A stretch of 64,000 nt of DNA, from contig OX359246.1 of the NCBI GenBank assembly GCA_947179485.1, positions 11,904,001 through 11,968,000 of the forward strand, in the 5' to 3' direction. This document shows positions 56,901 to 63,678 of the stretch, one piece after another. The first letter of the stretch is position 1, and each line of letters opens with the position of its first letter. The position numbers were made by a program, and so were the translations under genes. The notes under the pieces were generated by a model. It did no database searches. It was not told the origin of the DNA and saw nothing but the letters and a program-made list of their open reading frames with translations. This DNA comes from Allacma fusca (lineage: Eukaryota > Arthropoda > Collembola > Symphypleona > Sminthuridae).

Positions 56901-57703
56901 TATGGATCTTCCTGTGGAACAATCCCTGCTGCTACCAATAGCCTGTTGCTGGTATAAAGTTGCTCCAAGGGATTGAGTAGAAAGTCCTTCTTGATTTTTC
57001 TTGGAATGTGGATAGGTACTTTCATATGAGTCATTGCTGGAATGGTGACTGTTTCCTTTGTCCTACATATTTGACTTGCTTTAGGCTTCTTTTGATTGAA
57101 GGAAAAAATTGATTTGACAAATTCGGTATCTGCTTTCTTTTGTCCCATATATAGATGCGTGTCCCTGGTCATTGGGATGGTTTTGAAATAAGGGCTTCGG
57201 ATCTCTCCCTTCTCATAGTCAATCAAAACTTTGTATTTGGTCATCAGATCTTCTCCTATTATCATCTTGGGCTCAAGGGTTTCCAAAACTAAGCCTTTGA
57301 ATTGTAGTTCTACTCCTTCAATTGTCATCGGAAATTTTGCTATGCACATTGGCTTGATTAATTCTCCCGATGCTATTGCGACACGAAGCCTGCTAGGTGC
57401 TTCTGCGATCTCTGCACATTTTGGTAAAAGGTTTCGTTGTATGCAGGATCTTGTTGCTCCAGTATCCAAAAGTACTGGCATTACCATACTGCAAATCTGA
57501 ACTTGGATTGTTGCTTTACTTCCGTTAACTATTCTGCATGGATTACAGTCTACTATTTCTAATTCCTCGTATAATTCTTCCATTTGTAGTTGTTTGTCTA
57601 TGAACATCTGTACTTGTTGTTGGACATCGAGTGTTATTGGGGGTGCATCCCCCTCTGTGGGTTTCCCGAAGGATGTGGACTTGACCGGCGTTTCTTTTGG
57701 CAA
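50975..57703 (-). CDS. pol: Element Pol: protease, RT, RNase H, integrase (about 2,240 aa)
   Basis: The frame is open from 57733; its first residue here is a TTG codon, so no ATG is needed: Pol is made by -1 frameshifting from Gag at 57661-57667. Positions count from that TTG. Protease LLDTGA is at 78-83. RT is about 385-570 with LPMG at 491-494 and YLDD at 521-524. RNase H is about 675-792 (D680, E720, D745). A 630-aa acidic, low-complexity insert follows (793-1425). The integrase zinc finger has H1429, H1437, C1467 and C1470; the core is D1499, D1559 and E1595 with exactly 35 residues between the last two. GPF is at 1729-1731. The tail from about 1770 is Ser/Thr/Glu-rich. Domain order is Ty3/Gypsy (Metaviridae). 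No break was seen, so the copy may be active or very young. Confidence 0.93.
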   Translation of the reverse strand: MPKETPVKSTSFGKPTEGDAPPITLDVQQQVQMFIDKQLQMEELYEELEIVDCNPCRIVNGSKATIQVQICSMVMPVLLDTGATRSCIQRNLLPKCAEIAEAPSRLRVAIASGELIKPMCIAKFPMTIEGVELQFKGLVLETLEPKMIIGEDLMTKYKVLIDYEKGEIRSPYFKTIPMTRDTHLYMGQKKADTEFVKSIFSFNQKKPKASQICRTKETVTIPAMTHMKVPIHIPRKIKKDFLLNPLEQLYTSNRLLVAAGIVPQEDPYAYVFNPSAGAQTMYGRTAVGYAEEDFKILKIKRENLRDTSLRLTQEQLDCFDINPELPEQAKAQYRALLARYPECFAFSKADLKEPAWVEPVRIHTGNNPPVQCKPFPCSPVEREKVREEIQKMLDANIIKEVNGPYSSPLFLIKKKDGTFRSVVDYRALNKTITDQVYPIARIDDILMQFNKSAIFDTLDMESGFFQLLIHEDDQVKTSFITQDGLYCFLRLPMGAKIAPSAFQRAADQMIGSLKFRGAMVYLDDVVSYGINMEDKLASLEELLLRASNKNFKFKPSKCKFGYYEIIVLGFKVSREGTCPDPGKIETIKKVKIPKSETEARRFYGICSFYRRYIKDFAKIANPISQSWIGSKGKSEGKKRIHAFHWTDEATEAFEILKEKLTTAPVLKHFNPILNCILHTDASLEGLGCCVLQDEDGEHPIAYASRTLLPSEKRYSATELELTAVVFAVRKFRQYLYLRKFHIRSDHLALKYLDIQKSPNHRISRFILKLQEFDYVITYRTGKTHLDADFLSRAPLPHTEEDKEDEEDLVIEYEPDPVSDRKILLKRGPAVAASMQISEQTREVLGLDSQLQYSPNQAEDASPSKDWDKPVKRVELLIHQPAPGEETKWTDHEMYIRDLVKQNTLGTDMCTKWSLSVDTMVTVCTFATEIENGQDNTSKWVYSNEYIYEQNINIMREIDYHNSHIGESPEQVFKGSNDDSECPSHDTGKDAEKTHSLGSNREFMAKDQSFTKEINLEYFKDPSEVSSDEEDKNPADTWAVLENEETFSTAQPTVTAKSNKEPSYMDQFQDADEKPEDSPEPTDAGALADAEITESKPTLAVPGSGKIAETTVDKLIHEELCTSTAKKDRIFTVEHITPSKLRKENDDNPVEEQPESSNNLQDRDEKSNEENFHKMLCTGREPRGIQTTSVGPRPGHSNSENTEDLEDSNEKKIKKIYEDIQIWLNKIQRNAVPLVTEEEINTPGTQLYVNPQESEQEWKLLDENIEQLQQSLDSGELKFTNGEKWRVETINPPKDNPRILPTNIPQPQFYEERHPELEPENEPKFYIGAFALQGCQGEGEKFQDLAITLEEEPQVLPLKEHNLEEMQNKDPDCIHIKDMMTHLNSLKWRDKQKYEKYFYDDHGILYVQHKDGPKLIVPRVLRNFLLTKAHDGLLCGGHLGFQKTLHRLCRKYHWKKIQVSVAKYVMSCESCQAAKIPRQKPAGLLHPIRVENVGDALCIDLIGPIHTSVNGHKYIIIAQDYVSKYVIAQPIPDKTAERIANFLLHHVVLKFGLFKNLMSDAGSEFRAEVTKQLLRKLKINHTTATAMRHNSVGQIERMVQTISTMLSHYAQQEQSIWCMCLPYLIHAYNTSRHDVTGETPFFMMFRREHIDDMDMIMSCETVNYDLITADEAKARLQQAIKKITQRQQYSKDWYDRKRRQVQFKIGDSVRVFTPTRVIGKSERFLHPYRGPFKVIEVLSKDNYIIQDYKNPKKTQKVHVERLKPCTRREDLEEEFRYDLDSDLVEIVTKRNWNLVEKEQSDFVLKSILKTTTQPESSAQPKRKRLTFKEPLESEEHEQHTVQKDPICTNAGAQPLPRGPISSDSSPSQTDQTPATGTFTPTANQSTSRERANGHQVGTSKYQRYARTCSDQRQLDAEKQPPILQPSSTRVTTGESSKHRVEESTRERRKATGRTPETASRSSPAGPKVTIGPANTEKQSLKNTYDTATRQPATTTQSFGGRIESTDSQSDNGERETFCTSRSGEESLAKNSDRDREFETRIIGPPGGDSGGEQSFSTPEGAEQTLNVRQIKSHITPNISRSHNARDKRGGGDPSSTQKTVGGDSRETETSPTQSESVEIENTRTPEQEARKEVESSTEEEPNVKNSSTKVGQGTNQTNQGGNNNFPTNIGHPNSTVTDNVGNSSGEDKDTTSGSSTIQTNSSHRTVLSDTVDESNCEKEKVTQNRYPTRRRKSPQRFGFETEV
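51043..51282 (-). CDS. Nested coiled-coil ORF 5 (79 aa), +1 frame of pol tail
   Basis: ATG start, 24 bp after the stop of nested ORF 4, same frame. The first 60 residues form a predicted amphipathic helix (RIKQIKEEITTFQRILDI, then QQLLITSEIAQERTKILL) with Leu/Ile at heptad spacing, followed by a short basic end (VIVKKRK). No family is recognised. It is fully inside pol, whose frame here is disordered. Expression is unproven. Confidence 0.5.
   Translation of the reverse strand: MSKIAQQKLARERIKQIKEEITTFQRILDIQIQQLLITSEIAQERTKILLQEALQYKPILHIAQYSQIPSTRVIVKKRK
51307..51510 (-). CDS. Nested coiled-coil ORF 4 (67 aa), +1 frame of pol tail
   Basis: Its ATG directly follows the TGA of nested ORF 3 (TGAATG). 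A Ser/Pro/Thr-rich head of about 18 residues (MSDKSSHTSPPTSPEV) leads into one charged helix (AQLKKQLEETAEKLRQAQ, LKLRILELQSKK) with heptad leucines. No family is recognised. Coupled reinitiation after ORF 3 is the simplest expression route. Confidence 0.5.
   Translation of the reverse strand: MSDKSSHTSPPTSPEVTTPEIKEAEATQAQLKKQLEETAEKLRQAQHNQRVLKLRILELQSKKQEKK
51511..51756 (-). CDS. Nested coiled-coil ORF 3 (81 aa), +1 frame of pol tail
   Basis: ATG start 9 bp after the stop of nested ORF 2. Head MTPPHANPPQLPNHS, then a long helix (ELRAQIARVTTENVRLFAQA, IRTEIENLRHELLALQEEI) with clear a/d hydrophobic positions. The same head-plus-helix plan is seen in ORFs 2 and 4. No family is recognised. 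Confidence 0.52.
   Translation of the reverse strand: MTPPHANPPQLPNHSEAELRAQIARVTTENVRLFAQAEVVRRALPRIRTEIENLRHELLALQEEIAEENRAFQRRKEQSKR
51766..51963 (-). CDS. Nested coiled-coil ORF 2 (65 aa), +1 frame of pol tail
   Basis: Its ATG directly follows the TAG of nested ORF 1 (TAGATG). Head MQRNNPPYYNPLVQ, then a textbook heptad helix (LRRALENAERQQVELQRQL, LRQQAQKLRSDLQTLR) rich in Gln, Arg and Leu. It is probably an oligomerising coiled coil. No family is recognised. Confidence 0.55.
   Translation of the reverse strand: MQRNNPPYYNPLVQESQQARALNIELRRALENAERQQVELQRQLQDLRQQAQKLRSDLQTLRNNR
51964..52161 (-). CDS. Nested coiled-coil ORF 1 (65 aa), +1 frame of pol tail
   Basis: The frame is open from 52209 (GTG) but the first ATG is at 52161, giving 65 residues, the same length as ORF 2. 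Head MPEHSLYPEDQFPA, then helix LRKQIKHLQQALLLQQQIN, LLESELTDIKWALASIKDML. It ends in TAG immediately followed by the ATG of ORF 2. No family is recognised. Confidence 0.5.
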   Translation of the reverse strand: MPEHSLYPEDQFPAIHHLRKQIKHLQQALLLQQQINQLLESELTDIKWALASIKDMLVLAVTKDN

Positions 57704-60700
57704 TTTCGTGCCTGATGTCCCGGCTCTCCACAGTTAAAGCAAGATTGATCTCTCTGTGGAGGTTCGATGGCCAATTGACCTTCATTATTTGGCTGGATTT
57801 GCTGTTGTTGATTATTTTGACGGTAATCATTGTTGTAGCCTCTTCCTCCAGATCTGTTCCTCTGGTTTCCGTCTCTGGAGTTGCTCCTACTTCGGCCATT
57901 ATTATTGTAGCCTTGGTTGTATCCTTGATTGTTGTTGTATCCTTGGTTATTGTTGTAGTATCCCTGGTTGTTATTGTATCCAGGGTTGTTATTATATCCA
58001 GGGTTGTTATTGTAGTATCCCTGGTTGTTATTGTATCCAGGGTTGAATCCTTGTTGATTGTACCCTTGATTATAATTTTGTTGATTATAACCTTGTTGGT
58101 TCCAACCTGGATTGTTGTTGTATCCTTGGTTAGGTCCTGGATTGAATCCGTTATTATATTGGCCTTGATTCTGATAGTTGTTAAATCCTTGATTATAACC
58201 TCGGCCTGGACTTCTGCCTCTGTTATCGTACTGTTGATTATTATAGGGTCTATAATCATTCCGATATTGTTGGCGTCCTCTGTCCTGGCCTTGATTATTG
58301 TATCCTCGGTCTGGTGTTGGCGATCTTCCTCTATACCCGTTATTGTTGTAACCTTGGTTTCTTTCAGGCGTCGGGTTCCTACTTTGATTTCTGAAATCCC
58401 TGTTGCCTCCGTTGTAGTTTCTATTTTGGTTCCCCGGACTTGGTGTTCTATTATTGTCAAAATTTCTTCTTCCTGGACTCTGTCCTCTATAGTCTTGAGA
58501 TCTTGGTTCCGGTTGCTTGAATTCTGAAGTAGTGTTCATCACTGCTAATTTCTCGAAGGTAGTTACTGCCGTAGATTTCTTCATCATTTCTTCCATCATA
58601 TTTTGCATCTTCTCTAGTCTTGCTTCCATTGATTCTCCTCCATCAGCTCTTCTATCGTCGTTGTATTTCTTTGCCCATTCCTGTAGTGCTGGGACTGTGT
58701 ATAATTCCCATCCTCTGCACTGTACTTGATATTCTTTTGAGAATCCTATGCGGATGAGTCTTAATTTTTCTTCCTCCGGCATGTTAATGTTTACTCTGTT
58801 AATCAGGCTGAGTTTTGCATCAATATAGGTGGATGGATCTTCATCCGATTTCATCACTCGTTTTTCCATTATGGTCCGTAGTACCTGCGGTGTAATTTGG
58901 TACCGTCGGATAAAATCTGCTCTGAAGTCCTCCCATTCTATATTATCATAGGGGGCTTCCTCTTCTGCTCGTCTTTCGGCTATCCAATTTGTAATCCAAT
59001 CCCGTACTGGTGAGTCAAAGATCAAAGTTATGTATCTCAACTTTGCCTCTGGTGTCTGAGCTGCTCCAAATCTGATTGCTTGGAGTTCTGCCTGTTCTAT
59101 TGCCAGTACTGGGTCATCTTGTGATGGCTTAAATTCCACCTTTGTCATAAATAGAGCTGCCATGTCGTCTAATGGTTCGTATTCGATTTGTGCTACTAAT
59201 TGTACTCGTACTCTTTGTCTGCCCTGAGGTCTTTGTGGATTTTCCACTTGGTTATTTTGTTGGTTGTTTCGCTGTTGGTTTCTGTTAAGTCTGTGATTAT
59301 TTCGACGTGGTTCTTCACGTGCGTTGGAGTTATCACTGGATGATGAAGATGATGTGGAAGAAGTGGATGATGATGAAGATGATGATGGGTCTTCTGGGTC
59401 TTGACTAGCACGTTGTCTACTTCCTGCTCTTCCCGCTCTTCCTCCTCGGCTGCCTCCTCTGTTGGTAGGTTGCCTTCCTCGGGAAGAATTAGAACCTCCT
59501 CTGCCTTGATGACCTCTTGAACTTGCACTTGCTCCTGCTCCTCCAGTGGGTGGGTCCCTTCTAGAGGATGGATTGTTGGGTCCTGTATTACCGTTATCTC
59601 TTTCTCGTATTTCTGCTAATCTGTCAAGATGTTTCTGGACTTGTTCTCGGACTTCTTCCGGTAAATCCTGTATTTGAAATCTGGGTATTCGGTATCCGAC
59701 TCTCCTATCGTCTCTCAGGTGGATGTAACCTTGGCTCAGTCCAAGTCTCTGAATAACGTTAGCTGTTGCTTGAATAACGTCGTTATGGCTTAGTGGGAAA
59801 ATATATCTGTCTGCTGTAAATTCCTGCGAAAAGAATCCTTCGTTGTCTATAACTACGTAAAAATGGTTAAATTCCCGGTTTAGGCTATCGTCACTAAATT
59901 GTGGATTTAATTGCGGTCCGGGTGATAACGGAGAATCCGGTGATGCTGGACTTTCTTCTGCTAAGCTATCGTCGCTTCCTCGCTCTGCATCGTCAAAGCT
60001 ATATTCGTTATGTTGTTCTTCTTGAAGAAGTAGTAACAATGCTTCGTAATGATCTTCTTGCTCCAATATGCTCACTAGCTGTCTTGCTGTTGGTTGAGCG
60101 TCTCGTATACCGTGTCTGTAATTAATATTCCGGTATCTGATTCTTCTACCGTTGTTATAGAAGATCGTTACGAAATCTGGATCTCCTAGTCTGCTTCCTA
60201 ATAATCGGTGAAAAGCTGCGCTCTGATTAGCACTTGTGACGATATTTTCGTATTCGAACCTTGTTACTGGGCTTGCAATGAATTGGCGTTGTACGTGTGT
60301 GGGTGGTTCTCTGTGAACTAATCCTTCTTCAATATCTAACCAGATTAATCTTCTCACGTTGTTTGTCCAAATTGCATCTATAGCTGCTTGTCTCTGTTCG
60401 TCTATTAATCTTTGTTGATTTCTTGAGAGATTAATAAGTTCTCTGGTGGTAACTGATCGTTCCTCAAAGTTGGGTCGGACGCTTGGGGATGATGGTGTGT
60501 GAACTGATCCGTCTGGTGCTATTCTTACCGTATATCTGGTGTTCGCCCAATTGTCTCTAAATGATCTTCCAGGTCGTCTTGGTGAATTGCCTGGGAATTC
60601 GTGATCTGGGTTGGTTGGTGGAAATACCTGCACGGGTTGTCTTGCGGTGGCTCCAGTTAAATTCGTAACTACCCTTGTGGTACTTTGGGTATTTGGAGGT

Positions 60701-63678
60701 ATATTAGTTGGTGCTGGGATAGGTATTGGCTGACTTACGGGTACAACCTGTACTTCGGTTTCGTTGTCGGGTGGTTGCTGTTCTTCTTCCGGTTCGGTGA
60801 TTAACGTCCCTCCGGGTATCCGCGTTCTATCCCCTCGGGCTAATCTTCGTAATAATTCTCTTGCATTTGCTAGTACCCTATAGATACCTCTTCTTCCTGT
60901 TGGTGGACTGTTGAATACTGATCCGTTTGGTGATTGATAGACCGTGATCTGTTCTGAATTGGTAGGAGCTTGGAAATACGTTCCGGTATCTGCGTTTCGG
61001 AGGGTTCTAATTGTTGTCTCTGAACCTGCCCGTCGTCGGGTATTTCTTCCGGCTTCCACGAGTTGTTGTAGTTCCGGGAAGGTGACGGTTCTTTCTTCAG
61101 CTTGCAGATTATGTAGAGGTGGATGTATGTATACTCGACCTCCTGGTGATTGGTAGACTTGCTGTGGTCTAATAGTATGAGTGTTGTCTTGAACGACTTC
61201 TCGTTCTCTATAGAGTCTTGTTGCTACCGCTTCTTGTCGAGCTGTTCTGATTGGTGAAGTCCCTATTGTAACCGTCGATGGTTGTGTCTCATCCGGGGTT
61301 TCTACTTCCGGATGGGTTGCTAATCTGGTCTGTAAATTGGTAGGTCTGACTACGGGTCGGTGTTCTGGAGTTGTTTCCAATGTCCGTTGAATTCTAGATG
61401 TCACTTGAGTTGACGTTGACGGTTGTTGTGTGTCTGGACTTGGCTGAGAATTCTGTTGACTTTCTTGCGAAATATTCTTGCGTGGCGTAACTGCCGGTGC
61501 TTTACTTGGAGTGCCAATAGTAGGTGAGGGTCTTGTACTACTAGCCTCTGAAATAGTCGGAGTACTATTGGTGGATGTAATTTCCCTCCGGGTGATAATG
61601 GGTCGTAACCTTGGTAATTGTGATAACTCTTGTTCCAAACGTGAGCCTCTGCTCGTTAAGTCTCTCAATTGTTGTTGACTTTCTAAATATCGCCGCACGT
61701 GGTCTGTTATTATTTGGCGACCTGTTGTAGGTGAGTTACTATAGATTGGTCTCAAAAATCTTGGTCTTGGGTTTACTTCAGTTGTTGATGTTTGTACAGT
61801 TGTGGTTGTAGTACCTTCTGTACCTTGGCGTTCTGATTGTTCGGGTTGTCGTACGTCTTCTGGACTATTCCTTCTTTGTCTTCGAAATCGTGATCTCCGA
61901 TCCCTGTCTGGATTTCTGGGGTTGACTACTGTAATGTAAGGTCTTCTATCGTTGAAGAATATCTGTTCATCCGTAACTCCTGACCTACTACGAATTGATA
62001 AAAATCTTCTCTCCAATAAATGTTGGATTACATCAGTTGAAACTTCCACGTTTTGTTCAAGGTCTCTTGCTTGTTCCTCAGCTCTTTCCCATAAGGTGGT
62101 TATTATTTGTTCGCGTGGTCTACGATTGGTTTCTCTTTCGTAGATTCCAAGGGCAATCCTAAAGAAAAGGTGTGACCACTGCACTCTTCCTATGTGTCTT
62201 GAATTGGCAGTAATGTGTCGTACGCTGAGCCACTGGGCGTCTAGTCGGTCGATTTCTAAAAAATTTGACCGTGAGTTCCTTCTTGCATCCGAAATTCTAG
62301 CCAAAATGTCATGTACGACTGATATGTCAGCTTCAAATTCGAATTGTCCTTCTTGAGCTAGTCCTCGTATTGCGTTTTCGCTCTCTCTACGCTCGGTTCG
62401 TTGTTGTTGGGATGTTTCCGAAATCCTGGTATTTGTGTATAATTCCGTTACGGTCTCTTCGGAATTATTAACACCGTCTGTTATACCTGAAAAAGCTTCT
62501 AAATTGTGTGTTCCAAGGTCCGTCAATATGAATTGCGATCCTGTCAATGCTTCTAGGTTTTCAAGTCTGTCCGGGCTTCTCTGTCTAGTCTGCGTGGTTG
62601 TTACCGGTGGAATGTCGGTGCTGGAATGCTGGTCAACAGCTGATGCTTGCTGGCTATGGTCGGTTGGTGGTACTGGAACTTGATTTCCGGTGTTTGCAAA
62701 ATATTCTGCTTGTGCTACTTCATCCCATAGGCTTGGTCTACGCTGTTCCGTATAAGGACTACTACCACTTGCTTGGTTATCTTCTGCAACTATTTCCCTG
62801 ATGTGTTCATCCCCTATGTCTTCTTGTGGGGTTGTTGGTGCGTTAGGCGATTTTGTCTTCTCTGGTGATAGAGGTTGAGTAGTCCCTTGGGTTGGATCAG
62901 CTAATCTCTCTGGAGATGGGATGTTTTCAGTTACTTGCTGTAAGTCATTCTCCGTAGTATTGACTGGATTTGCCAATGTATCTTGTGGAATGACATCCGG
63001 TGTAAGTTCCCTTGTATCTTCTTCCAGCTCATCATCGCTGTCCATCGTTTTGTCTGCGTTATCCGGAATCCTTTCCATGTCTGAACTAGTAGCTGGACTA
63101 TCTTTGTCCGCCACTATTTCGAAAGATGATGTGGCTTGGCTACTTGCAGACCCTGCTCTTTCCTCAGGATTCTGTGACAGTAATTCCTTGATAATTGAAC
63201 CCGCTTGACTAGTAACGAAAATTACTTCTCCTGCGGCGTTTTTCATAAATTCTCCTAGGACTTCTTCTCCGGAAACTCCCTCTTCTTCTGCGTTTTCCGC
63301 CGAATGAGCTTCGTCCATGATAACCTGGTCGCGGTCTGTTAGGTCATCATGGGTTGAGGATGTTGCCTCTGGATGGATTGACTCTTCATTCCCATTATGT
63401 CCACGCGGTCTAGTGTCGGTATTTTCACCAACTATAACGGACTGGGAAAAACTGCTGGAGTTTTCAGATGGTAGAGTTGAAAGTTCGGAATCGTGAGTAT
63501 TGGATCTATTCTCACGGTCCCTTCTTCTTTCTTCTCTTCGTTCTCTCCGTATTCTTGCATTTAATTCATCCAAGGTCTCCTCATTTTCGGCGACTGGACC
63601 TGCTGATCTTGTGTTGGTCCTCGTCTGGAGCGTATTGGGATGTCGCTCCTGGGGGTCATTCTTACCTTTGTTGGGCAT
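57634..63678 (-). CDS. gag: Element Gag (2,014 aa) with CCHC knuckle
   Basis: ATG start, no interruption. The first 1,500 residues are unlike ordinary Gag: long Pro/Ser/Thr/Gln/Glu-rich stretches with islands that look folded, and a module seen three times around 843, 916 and 1052 (YQSPGGRVYIHPP, YQSPNGSVFNSPP, RIAPDGSVHTPSSP). A poly-Ser tract lies near 1426-1446. Residues about 1516-1651 resemble a Ty3/Gypsy capsid (retrotrans_gag type: LIFDSPVRDWITNWI ... FRADFIRRY ... KLSLINRVNI). Then come RS/NQ-rich sequence, tandem NNNQGYNN/PGYNNN repeats at about 1810-1930, and a zinc knuckle CX2CX4HX4C with C1980, C1983, H1988 and C1993. The last 70 bp overlap pol in the -1 frame. It is roughly four times the usual Gag length. 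Confidence 0.9.
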   Translation of the reverse strand: MPNKGKNDPQERHPNTLQTRTNTRSAGPVAENEETLDELNARIRRERREERRRDRENRSNTHDSELSTLPSENSSSFSQSVIVGENTDTRPRGHNGNEESIHPEATSSTHDDLTDRDQVIMDEAHSAENAEEEGVSGEEVLGEFMKNAAGEVIFVTSQAGSIIKELLSQNPEERAGSASSQATSSFEIVADKDSPATSSDMERIPDNADKTMDSDDELEEDTRELTPDVIPQDTLANPVNTTENDLQQVTENIPSPERLADPTQGTTQPLSPEKTKSPNAPTTPQEDIGDEHIREIVAEDNQASGSSPYTEQRRPSLWDEVAQAEYFANTGNQVPVPPTDHSQQASAVDQHSSTDIPPVTTTQTRQRSPDRLENLEALTGSQFILTDLGTHNLEAFSGITDGVNNSEETVTELYTNTRISETSQQQRTERRESENAIRGLAQEGQFEFEADISVVHDILARISDARRNSRSNFLEIDRLDAQWLSVRHITANSRHIGRVQWSHLFFRIALGIYERETNRRPREQIITTLWERAEEQARDLEQNVEVSTDVIQHLLERRFLSIRSRSGVTDEQIFFNDRRPYITVVNPRNPDRDRRSRFRRQRRNSPEDVRQPEQSERQGTEGTTTTTVQTSTTEVNPRPRFLRPIYSNSPTTGRQIITDHVRRYLESQQQLRDLTSRGSRLEQELSQLPRLRPIITRREITSTNSTPTISEASSTRPSPTIGTPSKAPAVTPRKNISQESQQNSQPSPDTQQPSTSTQVTSRIQRTLETTPEHRPVVRPTNLQTRLATHPEVETPDETQPSTVTIGTSPIRTARQEAVATRLYREREVVQDNTHTIRPQQVYQSPGGRVYIHPPLHNLQAEERTVTFPELQQLVEAGRNTRRRAGSETTIRTLRNADTGTYFQAPTNSEQITVYQSPNGSVFNSPPTGRRGIYRVLANARELLRRLARGDRTRIPGGTLITEPEEEQQPPDNETEVQVVPVSQPIPIPAPTNIPPNTQSTTRVVTNLTGATARQPVQVFPPTNPDHEFPGNSPRRPGRSFRDNWANTRYTVRIAPDGSVHTPSSPSVRPNFEERSVTTRELINLSRNQQRLIDEQRQAAIDAIWTNNVRRLIWLDIEEGLVHREPPTHVQRQFIASPVTRFEYENIVTSANQSAAFHRLLGSRLGDPDFVTIFYNNGRRIRYRNINYRHGIRDAQPTARQLVSILEQEDHYEALLLLLQEEQHNEYSFDDAERGSDDSLAEESPASPDSPLSPGPQLNPQFSDDSLNREFNHFYVVIDNEGFFSQEFTADRYIFPLSHNDVIQATANVIQRLGLSQGYIHLRDDRRVGYRIPRFQIQDLPEEVREQVQKHLDRLAEIRERDNGNTGPNNPSSRRDPPTGGAGASASSRGHQGRGGSNSSRGRQPTNRGGSRGGRAGRAGSRQRASQDPEDPSSSSSSSTSSTSSSSSSDNSNAREEPRRNNHRLNRNQQRNNQQNNQVENPQRPQGRQRVRVQLVAQIEYEPLDDMAALFMTKVEFKPSQDDPVLAIEQAELQAIRFGAAQTPEAKLRYITLIFDSPVRDWITNWIAERRAEEEAPYDNIEWEDFRADFIRRYQITPQVLRTIMEKRVMKSDEDPSTYIDAKLSLINRVNINMPEEEKLRLIRIGFSKEYQVQCRGWELYTVPALQEWAKKYNDDRRADGGESMEARLEKMQNMMEEMMKKSTAVTTFEKLAVMNTTSEFKQPEPRSQDYRGQSPGRRNFDNNRTPSPGNQNRNYNGGNRDFRNQSRNPTPERNQGYNNNGYRGRSPTPDRGYNNQGQDRGRQQYRNDYRPYNNQQYDNRGRSPGRGYNQGFNNYQNQGQYNNGFNPGPNQGYNNNPGWNQQGYNQQNYNQGYNQQGFNPGYNNNQGYYNNNPGYNNNPGYNNNQGYYNNNQGYNNNQGYNQGYNNNGRSRSNSRDGNQRNRSGGRGYNNDYRQNNQQQQIQPNNEGQLAIEPPQRDQSCFNCGEPGHQARNCQKKRRSSPHPSGNPQRGMHPQ
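57639..57653 (-). promoter_or_regulatory. Hairpin stimulating gag-pol frameshift
   Basis: On the element strand GGGGG-ATGCA-CCCCC forms a 5-bp all-GC stem with a 5-nt loop. It begins 7 nt after the slippery heptamer, the usual spacing for a frameshift stimulator. The gag stop TAA follows directly. Confidence 0.75.
57661..57667 (-). promoter_or_regulatory. -1 ribosomal frameshift slippery site GGGAAAC
   Basis: In the Gag frame it reads G GGA AAC, a canonical X XXY YYZ heptamer. A slip by -1 joins ...HPSGN to PTEGDAPPITLD of Pol. It lies in the only overlap shared by the two frames (57733-57634). Confidence 0.85.

Noticed and set aside
50975-57703. Pol as an independently initiated ORF
   Set aside because: The first codon is TTG, not ATG, and a complete frameshift signal lies in the Gag overlap, so Pol is more probably a Gag-Pol fusion.
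57543-58460. 305-codon frame on the minus strand, Thr/Ile-rich, overlapping Gag and Pol
   Set aside because: It begins at a TTG codon and is simply the third frame of the NNNQGYNN-encoding tandem repeat; there is no stop because the repeat unit lacks one in that frame.
57697-58527. 276-codon plus-strand frame rich in Val and Ile
   Set aside because: Antisense of the same Gag repeat; its composition reflects GTT-rich complement of the Asn/Gln codons.
59196-59528. 110-codon minus-strand frame with a His/Leu run and a Glu run
   Set aside because: Alternate frame of the Gag Ser/Gly/Arg-rich stretch, starting at GTG, with no independent structure.
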